DNA of 64,000 bases from Flavipsychrobacter sp. (GTDB taxonomy: Bacteria; Bacteroidota; Bacteroidia; Chitinophagales; Chitinophagaceae): the NCBI GenBank assembly GCA_031292525.1, contig JARLGY010000030.1, positions 153,433 to 217,432 of the forward strand, given 5' to 3'. This document shows positions 1-9,138 of the stretch, one piece after another. The notes beneath the pieces are model-generated. The model worked only from the letters and a program-made list of their open reading frames with translations. It had not been told where the DNA came from and ran no database searches. Numbering within the stretch: position 1 is the stretch's first letter; each line of letters opens with the position of its first letter. Both the position numbers and the translations under genes were made by a program.

Positions 1-471
1 CATGAACACACTGGCAATAAAGAAGAACCAGTAAGAGAGCATATTCATGAAAGGCGAGGCCATATCACGTGCACCTATTTGAAGAGGTATCAGGAGGTTA
101 CTAAACGTACCGCTGAGGCCAGCTGTCAATACAAAGAATACAAGTATGGTACCGTGCATGGTTACCAATGCATAGTAGAATTCAGGTGACAGTTTACCAC
201 CTTTAGCCCATTCGCCCAGGAATTTTTCCATAATAGGGAAAGTGCTGTCCGGGAAACCTAATTGCAAGCGGAAAAACACGGAGAACAGGGCGCCGATAAT
301 AGCCCATATCATACCGGTGATCAGGAATTGCTTCGAGATAACTTTATGATCCTGGCTGAATATGTACTTCCAGATAAAATGCTGCTCGTGATGTTCATGA
401 TCGTGATGGGCCGCTTCAGCACCTTGTGAAAACTCTACATTCGGCCCCTGGATAATAATTTCTTGACTCAT
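1..471 (-). CDS. ctaD: Cytochrome c oxidase subunit I, N-terminal part (runs off left edge)
   Basis: This is the last gene of the respiratory operon and only its first 157 codons are in the window. Translation from the ATG at 469-471 gives a His-rich cytoplasmic start (HHDHEHHEQH around residues 22-31). Then come the first membrane helix (FLITGMIWAIIGALFSVFFR) and the segment ALVTMHGTILVFFVLTAGLS, whose His is the usual low-spin heme a ligand of helix II. Subunit I is the catalytic heme-copper core that reduces oxygen and pumps protons. The ORF has no stop before base 1, so it is a partial gene at the window edge and not a broken one. It starts 35 bases after the ctaC stop, consistent with one transcript. 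Confidence 0.93.
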   Translation of the reverse strand, partial: MSQEIIIQGPNVEFSQGAEAAHHDHEHHEQHFIWKYIFSQDHKVISKQFLITGMIWAIIGALFSVFFRLQLGFPDSTFPIMEKFLGEWAKGGKLSPEFYYALVTMHGTILVFFVLTAGLSGTFSNLLIPLQIGARDMASPFMNMLSYWFFFIASVFM

Positions 472-506
472 TTTTTCTCATTTATGACCATTTGGGAAAT
501 GGCCGA

Positions 507-1568
507 TTATCTCATCGTTACGGTTGCTTTTGTACTGTCTTTCGCTGCAGGCGTTTTTGCAGCAGGAGTGGCGCTTGAATCAGCTGCACCACTTGGGTTA
601 TTACCCGCATAGTAAGGTTGCTGGGTTGCCATCCATGCATTGTATTCTTCTGGCGTCTGCACCACTATGGTACCACGCATAGAATAGTGGCCTTTACCGC
701 ACATCTGGTCGCAGGAAATTTCGTAAACAAAATTACTGTTACCAGTTATCTTCTTCATTTCAGTGGTAGTGTACTTCGGCGTAAACCACATAGTGGTCAC
801 AATACCAGGTACAGCATCCATCTTCATGCGGAAGTGTGCAAGACCCACATCATGTATCACATCACGAGAACCGATAAGCAATTGTACTGGCTTACCCACT
901 ACAAGGTGCAATTCACCGTTCTGCGCTATGATGTCATCCATGTTATGCTTGTCTGTCCAGTCAAGACCAAGTATGTTATTCGCATCGTCTATCTTCCTGA
1001 AATCTCTTTTACCCAGCTCACCATCTTTACCAGGATAACGTACGATCCAGTTAAATTGTTTACCAACAATTTCTATCCTTTGGGCATCCTTAGGTGGTTC
1101 AGAAGTAAGGTTAAGCCAGTTGCGCAATCCTATAGCCACAAGCGATGCCATTGCAATAGCAGGTACTGTTGTCCATAATATCTCGAGCTTATTGCTGTGC
1201 GCAAAAAAGAAAGAGGTACGTTTTTCAGTGCTCTGGTAACGGAAGGCGAAGTAGAATAATACAAGCTGTGTTGCAAAGAATACTATGCCGGTTACAACCA
1301 ATGTAGCATTGAACATAGAATCATATGCGTCACCCTGTACCGACGCAGACACTGGCAATAATTTATCTACCAGGTAGTTGTGGCAAACCCATATACCATA
1401 CATGCCTAATATAAAAACCAATACCAGCAATATGGCAATCGTACGGTTGGTCTGGGCCTTAACCTTTTCCTCTCCGCGTATTATAGATGTGTACTCGCTT
1501 GCTTTAGCAATCTGGTATATAATAATGAAGACCAGAACTATTAATGCTACTGTTATAAATGCCGACAT
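507..1568 (-). CDS. ctaC: Cytochrome c oxidase subunit II (CuA subunit)
   Basis: This 353-residue protein accepts electrons from cytochrome c at a binuclear CuA centre and passes them to subunit I. The CuA ligands are visible: His239 and then the signature with Cys286, Cys290, His294 and Met297 (CDQMCGKGHYSM). Four hydrophobic segments occur at roughly residues 2-20, 44-63, 86-108 and 131-147. That is two more than the minimal subunit II, a long N-terminus that is common in Bacteroidota. The last 30 residues are an Ala/Pro/Thr/Ser-rich tail with no obvious fold. No heme c motif is fused to the C-terminus, unlike caa3-type subunits, so the electron donor is probably the Act complex or a separate cytochrome. 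It lies between actF and ctaD on the same strand. Confidence 0.96.
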   Translation of the reverse strand: MSAFITVALIVLVFIIIYQIAKASEYTSIIRGEEKVKAQTNRTIAILLVLVFILGMYGIWVCHNYLVDKLLPVSASVQGDAYDSMFNATLVVTGIVFFATQLVLFYFAFRYQSTEKRTSFFFAHSNKLEILWTTVPAIAMASLVAIGLRNWLNLTSEPPKDAQRIEIVGKQFNWIVRYPGKDGELGKRDFRKIDDANNILGLDWTDKHNMDDIIAQNGELHLVVGKPVQLLIGSRDVIHDVGLAHFRMKMDAVPGIVTTMWFTPKYTTTEMKKITGNSNFVYEISCDQMCGKGHYSMRGTIVVQTPEEYNAWMATQQPYYAGNNPSGAADSSATPAAKTPAAKDSTKATVTMR

Positions 1569-1642
1569 GGTCAGTGAATCTATTTTACTTTACAAAACTA
1601 TTTTCTAACAAACTATCAATTACAATTTCAACCAACCCGCGA

Positions 1643-2854
1643 CTAGCTTAGGTGTATTACGGCTTCTTTAAGCAGTATATTGTTATGCGGCACCAGTGAT
1701 GCTTTAGAAAGCGTGCGTGAAACTGCGAATATCAATAATCCTACAAAACCCATAAATATTCCGATCTCGTAAAAGTTAATGTGCCAGTTTGAACCCAGTG
1801 GACCAGGCATCAGCATCTGGTAGAAATCCAACCAGTGGCCGAATATAATAACCATTGCCATAAACGTAAGGGTGAAGTAATTACGCTTACTCGGGCGAGA
1901 CATCAAAATAAGTATAGGCATACAGAAGTTGATGATGAAAGCGCCATAGAATATGATGCTGTATGGTCCCTGCTGACGCAATTTAAAATAAACTGTTTCC
2001 TCAGGCTGGTTACTGTACCATATCAACATGTACTGATCAAACCAAAGGTAAGTCCAGAATATACTGAAAGCAAACATGAATTTACCCAGGTCATGAAGAT
2101 GCTCCTTATTTACTAGTTCAAGATTGCCTTGGTTTTTCAGATATACTACCCAAAGTAATATTAAAGCCATACCACTAACAAATGCGCTAGCAAATGTGTA
2201 CCAGCTAAACATAGTAGAATACCAGTGTGGTTGTGTACTCATTATCCAGAACCAGGGAGTTGTACTCATCTGAGATAATGCATACACTAAGAGGAAAGCA
2301 CCAGATAGACGAACAACATTCCAATATATTTTAGTACTGCCTTTAGGCGCTTTTTCTTGTGCTAAAGACATAGCACGAAACTTCAAACCAAAGAAAGACC
2401 ATAAACCTATTGTAATAATCGAAAATGCTGCAAACATACCTGGATTAAGAAACGCTGATTTGCCTTCAAGTATCTTATCACCCTTAGGGTAAACCCATTC
2501 GTAGATGGGGTTATGACCGTCTATCTTAAATACAAATACAATAATAAAAGAAACCACCAACATTATAAGGCCAAACAGCCAAACATTGGCGCCTATAGCT
2601 TCCGGTACACGACGGTAGGCAACTATCCAGGAACCCTGTGCCAACGACGCTGCGGCCTGTACAAATACGCTTACCGTAGTAATAAGAGTAAAAAATATGG
2701 CATCCTGCAGCAGCACTACCCAAAACCTTGTCTTATCAAACTCATTACCGCCCAGCAGTGTTATACCACCTATCACCAAGGCTATCAGCCCAATAGCAAT
2801 TAATGCTATACTCGTTGTTTTTAACCTTGCAGGTACTTCAAAACGTTCTGTCAT
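1643..2854 (-). CDS. actF: Alternative complex III subunit ActF (quinol:cytochrome c oxidoreductase membrane subunit)
   Basis: This 403-residue, very hydrophobic protein has about ten predicted membrane helices. By position and composition it is ActF, the smaller polytopic partner of the NrfD-like ActC. In the alternative complex III family, ActC and ActF form the membrane core that oxidises menaquinol. Segments such as HWLDFYQMLMPGPLG and FFGLKFRAMSLAQEKAP match what is expected of this family. It lies 45 bases after actE (start 3586, stop 2900) and 74 bases before ctaC, in the standard actABCDEF-cox order of Bacteroidota. The assignment rests on recognition of the family and on gene order; quinone-binding residues were not tested. 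Confidence 0.93.
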   Translation of the reverse strand: MTERFEVPARLKTTSIALIAIGLIALVIGGITLLGGNEFDKTRFWVVLLQDAIFFTLITTVSVFVQAAASLAQGSWIVAYRRVPEAIGANVWLFGLIMLVVSFIIVFVFKIDGHNPIYEWVYPKGDKILEGKSAFLNPGMFAAFSIITIGLWSFFGLKFRAMSLAQEKAPKGSTKIYWNVVRLSGAFLLVYALSQMSTTPWFWIMSTQPHWYSTMFSWYTFASAFVSGMALILLWVVYLKNQGNLELVNKEHLHDLGKFMFAFSIFWTYLWFDQYMLIWYSNQPEETVYFKLRQQGPYSIIFYGAFIINFCMPILILMSRPSKRNYFTLTFMAMVIIFGHWLDFYQMLMPGPLGSNWHINFYEIGIFMGFVGLLIFAVSRTLSKASLVPHNNILLKEAVIHLS

Positions 2855-2899
2855 CTTTAATCTTTTATATAGATAGAAGTTTCTTTATCTAATTAACTA

Positions 2900-3586
2900 T
2901 TATCCTTTTTTTATTGTTGCATCTTTACTTGCTTTGTCAGCAGTAGGTGCCGTACTTGCTTGTGGTTTTGCCGAAGTGCTATCAGTAGCTTTAACAGCCG
3001 ATCCAAATGCAAATGCATCACCACCATTTTCGGACTGCACCTTCTTTATGTAAGAGATGATCTGCCAACGTTGTTTATAATCGATCTGGCTGGCGTAAGA
3101 TCCCATCATATTCTTGCCATACTTCACTGCAGCATACATCTGCCCAACAGGCATGTGCAGGTACTTGCCATCCTTAAAGTTGGCAGGCATTGCCGCAAAT
3201 TTACCAGTAGTGTATAACGGCCCTTGCCCATCTAGGTTTGGCCCGTGGCAAATAGCACAATATATATTAAAGAGCCTGTTGCCTTCTTTCAGCTCATCCG
3301 CATTAAAGCGCATGGTGGTAGTAAAACTCTTGTATGATGTAGTATCACCCTCTACAAGATGGTCGGGCAACTGGTGCCCACGCGCTACAGTACCGGTCAC
3401 AGGTAGCCGGCTTGTCTGGCTGTCTGTAAAGTTGGGGTTGCCTGTATAAGCATCGTAAGCGCGTGAATAGGTCATGTCCGGTGCATATGTCTTACCGGGA
3501 TTCCGGTGGACACCATCACTATTGCACGCGGCCAAACCCAATCCTAACATCAGGCTTGCTGCTACTATGCTTTTGGTCTTATTCAT
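2900..3586 (-). CDS. actE: Alternative complex III subunit ActE (monoheme cytochrome c lipoprotein)
   Basis: This 228-residue cytochrome carries one CAICH heme c motif (residues 110-114). It is the monoheme cytochrome of the Act complex, taking electrons toward cytochrome oxidase on the periplasmic side. I start it at the ATG at 3584-3586 and not at the upstream start at 3622, because only the inner start puts the signal peptide at the N-terminus. MNKTKSIVAASLMLGLGLAA is followed by Cys21, a lipobox (GLAAC), so the protein is probably a lipoprotein. Met-rich stretches after the heme motif (HMPVGQMY, KNMMGSY) may hold the sixth heme ligand. The C-terminus is Ala/Thr/Ser/Lys-rich. It follows actD by 52 bases. 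Confidence 0.93.
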   Translation of the reverse strand: MNKTKSIVAASLMLGLGLAACNSDGVHRNPGKTYAPDMTYSRAYDAYTGNPNFTDSQTSRLPVTGTVARGHQLPDHLVEGDTTSYKSFTTTMRFNADELKEGNRLFNIYCAICHGPNLDGQGPLYTTGKFAAMPANFKDGKYLHMPVGQMYAAVKYGKNMMGSYASQIDYKQRWQIISYIKKVQSENGGDAFAFGSAVKATDSTSAKPQASTAPTADKASKDATIKKG

Positions 3587-3638
3587 ATAAATAAAGTCAA
3601 AAATTCGATTGTCAAAATTCAATATTCAAATACGGTTC

Positions 3639-4217
3639 TTATGCGTTCAGCAGTTCATAGGGTTCCTGCTTATCCCAGCGGCCATACCACCAGCCTTCTT
3701 CAGCAACCTGCACAGATGTTTCTTTTGCACCTGTACTTTTCAAAAAGGTTACTACTTCTTCTTCAGATGCATGTTGTGTAAGCTCTATAGCTACCACAAA
3801 ATAATCATCGGTCTGGCGCGGGTGAAAAACGTGCTTCTTTACACCTGGCATTATCTGGTTCAGGTAGCAGAAAGTAAGCACCATACCTACTGCAGCAAAC
3901 AATACTGTAAGCTCAAAAGTAATAGGTATCCAAGCTGGAAGCGAAAAATGCGGCTTACCACCAAAATTCAAAGGCCAGTCAGACGTAAATATCCACGATA
4001 TAAAGCCAAGTGCAGTGCTTGTACCGCAAAGACCAAATATAAAGCCGGCAATATGCAGGTCAGTTTCCTTCAATCCCAACGCATGATCAAGGCCGTGAAC
4101 TGGGAAAGGTGTATAGACATCGTGCAGTTTGTAGCCGCTGCGGCGCACCTTTTTTATAGCCGGGAACAGCACTTCTTCATCATCGTAACATGCTACCGCA
4201 AATTTCTTAATAGCCAT
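3639..4217 (-). CDS. actD: Alternative complex III subunit ActD (DUF3341)
   Basis: This 192-residue protein has an N-terminal soluble part with the family's typical segment LHDVYTPFPVHGLDHALGL. Two membrane helices follow at about residues 75-95 and 122-142. This is the DUF3341 architecture of ActD, a structural membrane subunit of alternative complex III with no cofactor of its own. It sits between actC and actE, as in other Bacteroidota. The start at 4215-4217 is ATG, 98 bases after the actC stop. Confidence 0.94.
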   Translation of the reverse strand: MAIKKFAVACYDDEEVLFPAIKKVRRSGYKLHDVYTPFPVHGLDHALGLKETDLHIAGFIFGLCGTSTALGFISWIFTSDWPLNFGGKPHFSLPAWIPITFELTVLFAAVGMVLTFCYLNQIMPGVKKHVFHPRQTDDYFVVAIELTQHASEEEVVTFLKSTGAKETSVQVAEEGWWYGRWDKQEPYELLNA

Positions 4218-4315
4218 ATTAATCTAGTTAGTTTGTATTAGTTAGTGAAGCTATCGTCTCACTTACTTTTATTACTTCTTACTTTTTCAACTTCAAATAA
4301 TATCCACTCCCTTCC

Positions 4316-5776
4316 TTAAGCGTGGTGTGGCACTTCTTCATCCTCATGATGTGTTTCTATCACATGCACAAACTCTTCTTCCGTCATATCTTCAATATGC
4401 TTCATCTTTTTCTTATAGCTCTCGCCCGAAGTTTTCAGGATGAACTTAATTTCAGCTACTGCGATAACAGGGAAGTATTTAGAGAACAGGAAGTAGCAAG
4501 TGAAGAACAAACCAAATGTACCCAGGTAGAAACCAACTTCTGGCCATTGTGGGCTATAATATGCCCAACTACCTGGTATATAATCACGATATAGTGAAGT
4601 TACAATGATCACAAAACGCTCGAACCACATACCTATATTCACCACTATAGACATTACAAAGGTGAATGGGATATTACGACGCAATTTCTTTACCCAGAAC
4701 AACTGTGGTGATACCACGTTACAAGTCATCATAGCCCAGTAGCTCCACCAGTATGGACCCAAAATACGCCATTGGAATGCAGCTTGCTCGTAAAGAACAC
4801 CGCTGTACCAAGCCATGAACAACTCAGTAAGATAAGCTACACCCACAATAGAACCCGTAAGTACTATTACCTTATTCATTGCTTCCAGGTGACCAACTGT
4901 AATATAATCTTCAAGATGCAATATTTTACGGGAGATCACCAATAGTGTGTTCACCATTGCAAAACCAGAGAAGATAGCACCGGCAACAAAGTAGGGAGGG
5001 AAGATGGTAGTATGCCAGCCTGGTATAACCGAAGTAGCAAAGTCAAAAGATACTATGGTGTGTACTGAAAGTACCAGTGGCGTAGCCAAACCTGCAAGTA
5101 CAAGAGCCAACGCTTCCTGGCGCTGCCAGTTTTTAGCTGTACCTGTCCAGCCGAACGATGCCAAACCATACATCATTTTTCTGAACTTAGTTTTTGCACG
5201 ATCACGCACTGTTGCAAAATCGGGTACAAGACCTGAATACCAGAATAACAAGGATACTGTAAAGTAAGTAGAGATCGCAAACACGTCCCAAAGAAGGGGA
5301 GAGTTAAAGTTAGGCCATAACGGACCGCGTGAGTTAGGATAAGGAAGTACGAAAAAACCATCCCATACACGACCCATGTGGAATATTGGGAACTGGCCCG
5401 CACACATTACTGCAAATATGGTCATCGCTTCAGCAGCGCGGTTCACACCTGTACGCCAGCCCTGGCGGAACAATAAAAGTATCGCTGAGATCAACGTACC
5501 CGCGTGACCAATACCTACCCACCATACAAAGTTGGTAATATCCCAACCCCAGCCAATGGTTTTGTTTACGCCCCAGGTACCAAGACCCCAATACACCGCC
5601 CATGCTACGGAGAATACCCCGAACAAAAGCAATGCTACGGAGAAGAAGAAACCAACATACCACATGCGGCCCGGCTTCATCTCAATAGGACTGATAATAT
5701 CTTCCGTCACCTGGTGATAATCTTTCTCACCATCTACCAGCGGTTCCCTTACAATCGACTCGTACTTTAAATGCAT
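4316..5776 (-). CDS. actC: Alternative complex III subunit ActC (NrfD-like quinone-binding subunit)
   Basis: This 486-residue NrfD/PsrC-type integral membrane protein has about ten predicted helices. In alternative complex III, ActC is the quinol-binding subunit that contacts the iron-sulfur protein ActB. Family hallmarks visible here include WWVGIGHAGTLISAILLL and RAAEAMTIFAVMCAG near the N-terminal helices and RFVIIVTSLYRDYIPGSW later. The C-terminus is charged and His/Glu-rich. The start gives a hydrophilic N-terminus (MHLKYESIVREPLVDGEKDY), typical of the subunit. It lies 107 bases after actB. Confidence 0.95.
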   Translation of the reverse strand: MHLKYESIVREPLVDGEKDYHQVTEDIISPIEMKPGRMWYVGFFFSVALLLFGVFSVAWAVYWGLGTWGVNKTIGWGWDITNFVWWVGIGHAGTLISAILLLFRQGWRTGVNRAAEAMTIFAVMCAGQFPIFHMGRVWDGFFVLPYPNSRGPLWPNFNSPLLWDVFAISTYFTVSLLFWYSGLVPDFATVRDRAKTKFRKMMYGLASFGWTGTAKNWQRQEALALVLAGLATPLVLSVHTIVSFDFATSVIPGWHTTIFPPYFVAGAIFSGFAMVNTLLVISRKILHLEDYITVGHLEAMNKVIVLTGSIVGVAYLTELFMAWYSGVLYEQAAFQWRILGPYWWSYWAMMTCNVVSPQLFWVKKLRRNIPFTFVMSIVVNIGMWFERFVIIVTSLYRDYIPGSWAYYSPQWPEVGFYLGTFGLFFTCYFLFSKYFPVIAVAEIKFILKTSGESYKKKMKHIEDMTEEEFVHVIETHHEDEEVPHHA

Positions 5777-5883
5777 AGCACGTTATTAGTAAACTCTGTT
5801 ATTAATTTATTTTATGTCGCTGTCCGTTATCCTTTCAGCTTCAGTTCCCGCAACCACGGGGTCAGTTTTTTCCTGTTCAGCAC

Positions 5884-8800
5884 TTAAATGTGCAGGTTCA
5901 TCATATCGTCAAGCTTCTCATCGCCACCAACTATTACTTCAGTGTTACGCACCTTGGCCAGGTAGTTTACATTTGGCAATGTGTGTATCTGCTCCAGTAC
6001 ATAGAAAGTACGTTCTCTCTGCTGTTGTGTACGTAGTTTGTATATAGCACTTTCCTTGTCATTCACGTTACCAAATACAATAGCATCGGTAGGGCAAGAC
6101 TGCTGGCAAGCTGTACGTGCTTCACCATCCTTCATTGGGCGGCCAAGTTTCTTAGCAGTCAGTTTGGCATCTTGCAGGCGCTGTACGCAGAAGCTGCATT
6201 TTTCCATTACACCACGGCTACGTACTGTTACATCCGGGTTCAGTACCATACGCGTCAGGTCATCATTCAAACCATCACGACGGCCGTCTTCATAAATATT
6301 ATCATCAAAGCAATCTGCTCCATTCCAGTCCATCCAGTTGAAGTGGCGAACTTTATAAGGACAGTTGTTTGCACAATATTTAGTACCAATGCAACGATTA
6401 TAAGCCATTTGGTTCAAACCTTCGCTGCTGTGGTTGGTTGCTGATACCGGGCATACGTTTTCGCAAGGTGCGTTATCGCAATGCTGGCAAAGCATGGGTT
6501 GGAACACAGTCTGTATGCTATCTGGTTGGTCTGGTTTACCGCTGAAGTAGCGGTCTATACGCAACCAGTGCATTTCATGCGCAAGCAATACGTGTGTTTT
6601 ACCAACAACAGATATATTGTTTTCAGCCTGGCAACCCATAACGCAGGCGCCGCAACCTATACAACTGTTCAAATCTATTGACATACCCCACTTGATACCA
6701 GGGGCAACATAGTTTGGATAAAGTGTACCATTTTCACGGAACTTTTCGTCCATGGTAAGCAGGTTCTCTTCAGTTGGTTCACCACCTTCAGATACCGGCT
6801 TACGTTTGTCCTCGGCATTTTCAGGTTGCCAAGGCATTTCTGTAAACTTACCTACTTCTTCAAACCTTTCTTTCAACAGGATATTAGTGTCCTTGCTGAA
6901 TTCTTCAAAGGTCATTTCATGCAACACTGGTCTTCCTTCATAGCTATGATGCGTCTGCGTAATAGCTATTTCGTATAGTTTGTCTGTCTTATCAACAGTA
7001 ATGTTAGTATTGTAAGCATCAAAGGTTACACCATTTGACGTTAAGAAAGGATATACATTTTTACCACCCTTAGTATCGTCGCTTGCAGCAGCCATACCTA
7101 CCTTAGCATCGCGGCCATAACCTACGGCTACGGCTACTACGTCGTTGTGCATACCTGGTACCACTACTATTGGCAGTTGTACTTCTACGCCATTAGACTT
7201 GATGCTGATAACATGCTTCTTAGCATCAACTTCGTTCTGGCCTGTCAGCTCTGCACCAAGTTCTTTTGCTCTTAGTGGAGAAAGACATGCATAGTTATCC
7301 CATGTTGCTTTCGTTATAGGATCTGGCATTTCATGCAGCCATGGGTTGTTACTCCATACACCACCATGACCCATTGAAACTTTCTGGTAAACAACCAGCT
7401 CCAAAGCGCTTCCTGGCTTCATTGCCTGTATCTTACCAATTGCATCTGCAACATTACCTGTGAATGCAGCACCGCCATTAACCATTTCGCCTGCGGGTTC
7501 TACTACACCATCCTGCAACGCTTTGTCAAAATTCTCCTGGCCACCCAACTTGGTACTCCAGTAATTTTTCCAGTAGTCGCCGTAGGTTTGGGTAGATCCT
7601 GCCCATGTCATCAGGCTATCCTGCATGGCGCGGGTCTTGAATAATGGTGCAATACCTGGCTGCATCAAGCTGAAATAGCCTGGTTTAGGTTCGGCATCAC
7701 CCCAGCTTTCCAGGAAGTTATGATCAGGAACTACGTATTTACATTTTTGAGCTGTTTCATCCAGGCGATCTGCAAAAGATACAGTCACAGGGATCTTAGC
7801 CAGCATATCGCCAAAAGCTTTACCGTCAGCGTATTCATATACAGGGTTCACACCGTGTATCATTAATGCGCCCACCTGGCCCGCTTTTACAGCAGCAACC
7901 AAAGCCATCATGTCGCTGTCCATACCTTGTTTGTAATTGCTGGTTACTGTCCAGTTTACGGTATTTCCATTTGCGCCGGCCTTATCGTTTATTGCGTTTA
8001 TTACAGTCTGTACGCTTACATTGTTACTGCCCGATACTACAAGACCATTGCCTTTCTTCAGGTCAGCAGCTGCGTTCTCAACCAATTCATTCAGCTTGGG
8101 GCTGCTCAGGTTAGGTTTAGCGCCTGTTGTCAGTGCGTTGTATAGTGCTACTGCTACTGCACCCATTTCAGATGGTTTGCAAGTTGCCCTATGGTCAGCA
8201 TTAGCGCCACTTATAGTGTGGTTAGCTTCAAACTGGTAATGCTTAGATAATTTCAGATTCTTTGCGCTTATCCTTCTGCCTTTAGAATAACCTTTGGCAA
8301 ATTCAATAGGCGATAACCATGTACCCAGGAAATCTGCACCAAGACTTACAATGGTCTGTGCTTTTTCAAAATGGTATGTAGGTAAAGTTGCTTTACCATA
8401 ACTGGCCTGGTTAGCCAATATCATACCCGAATATGAAACAGGGTCGTAAACCACGTGCTTTACATTCGGGTACTTGGTGGTAAACTGGGTAATTATATCC
8501 CTGGTGCTAGGGCTTAGTATCGTACCTGTAAGCAGGTACGCGGTTTGTTTGTTTGCTTCCAGTCCTTCCTTTATGCGGCGGTCTATTGCTTCATAAGTTG
8601 CTTCCTGGCCATCAGCCAATGGAGCGCGAAGACGGGCTTTATCATATAGGTTAAGAACTGATGCTTGCACCCTGGCAGATGTACCACCATGCGTAACAGA
8701 CGAAAGTTCGTTACCTTCTATTTTAATAGGACGGCCATCCCTTGTTTTTATCACAATAGCACAGTAGTCGCCATTGTCTGCAAAGGTAGATGCGTAATAA

Positions 8801-9066
8801 TTAGGTACGCCTGGCGTTATATCTTCTGGCTTAATGGCATATGGTATGGCCTTGCGCACAGGCATTTCGCAACTGGCTACCAGTGTGGCTGCCAATGTGC
8901 TGAAACCCAAAAACTTCAAAAAGTCGCGGCGAGGCGTAGTTGCATCCATCAGGTCTGTACTCAGCCCAAATGGCAAGTCTTCCTTGAATTCATTTTCAAC
9001 CACCTGCTGATGAGCCGATGTATTATTCAGCTCCTCAAGTCCCTTCCAATATTGTTTTTGACTCAT
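5884..9066 (-). CDS. actB: Alternative complex III subunit ActB (molybdopterin-oxidoreductase-like/4Fe-4S fusion)
   Basis: This 1060-residue peripheral subunit fuses a molybdopterin-oxidoreductase-like domain (about residues 70-760) to a four-cluster ferredoxin domain (about 795-990). The cysteine groups of the latter are CIGCGACVMGC, CQHCDNAPCENVC, CIGTKYCANNC, CSFCVQRLQ and CQQSCPTDA. A twin-arginine motif (TPRRDFLKFLG, Arg46-Arg47) followed by a hydrophobic stretch ending in LVASC indicates Tat-type export or membrane targeting. In this family the large domain does not carry molybdenum cofactor, so it should be read as structural. The protein relays electrons between the quinol site and the cytochrome subunits. 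It is co-transcribed after actA with a 72-base gap. Confidence 0.96.
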   Translation of the reverse strand: MSQKQYWKGLEELNNTSAHQQVVENEFKEDLPFGLSTDLMDATTPRRDFLKFLGFSTLAATLVASCEMPVRKAIPYAIKPEDITPGVPNYYASTFADNGDYCAIVIKTRDGRPIKIEGNELSSVTHGGTSARVQASVLNLYDKARLRAPLADGQEATYEAIDRRIKEGLEANKQTAYLLTGTILSPSTRDIITQFTTKYPNVKHVVYDPVSYSGMILANQASYGKATLPTYHFEKAQTIVSLGADFLGTWLSPIEFAKGYSKGRRISAKNLKLSKHYQFEANHTISGANADHRATCKPSEMGAVAVALYNALTTGAKPNLSSPKLNELVENAAADLKKGNGLVVSGSNNVSVQTVINAINDKAGANGNTVNWTVTSNYKQGMDSDMMALVAAVKAGQVGALMIHGVNPVYEYADGKAFGDMLAKIPVTVSFADRLDETAQKCKYVVPDHNFLESWGDAEPKPGYFSLMQPGIAPLFKTRAMQDSLMTWAGSTQTYGDYWKNYWSTKLGGQENFDKALQDGVVEPAGEMVNGGAAFTGNVADAIGKIQAMKPGSALELVVYQKVSMGHGGVWSNNPWLHEMPDPITKATWDNYACLSPLRAKELGAELTGQNEVDAKKHVISIKSNGVEVQLPIVVVPGMHNDVVAVAVGYGRDAKVGMAAASDDTKGGKNVYPFLTSNGVTFDAYNTNITVDKTDKLYEIAITQTHHSYEGRPVLHEMTFEEFSKDTNILLKERFEEVGKFTEMPWQPENAEDKRKPVSEGGEPTEENLLTMDEKFRENGTLYPNYVAPGIKWGMSIDLNSCIGCGACVMGCQAENNISVVGKTHVLLAHEMHWLRIDRYFSGKPDQPDSIQTVFQPMLCQHCDNAPCENVCPVSATNHSSEGLNQMAYNRCIGTKYCANNCPYKVRHFNWMDWNGADCFDDNIYEDGRRDGLNDDLTRMVLNPDVTVRSRGVMEKCSFCVQRLQDAKLTAKKLGRPMKDGEARTACQQSCPTDAIVFGNVNDKESAIYKLRTQQQRERTFYVLEQIHTLPNVNYLAKVRNTEVIVGGDEKLDDMMNLHI

Positions 9067-9138
9067 ATTGTGTGATCCGGTAAAAATATGTTCCGAATAT
9101 TGTTTCTAATTAAAAAAAATCAACTTCCAATTTCAATA

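Noticed and set aside
5884..9066. actB as an active molybdenum enzyme
   Set aside because: ActB of alternative complex III is known to lack molybdenum cofactor, and its place in the act operon fits the structural role.
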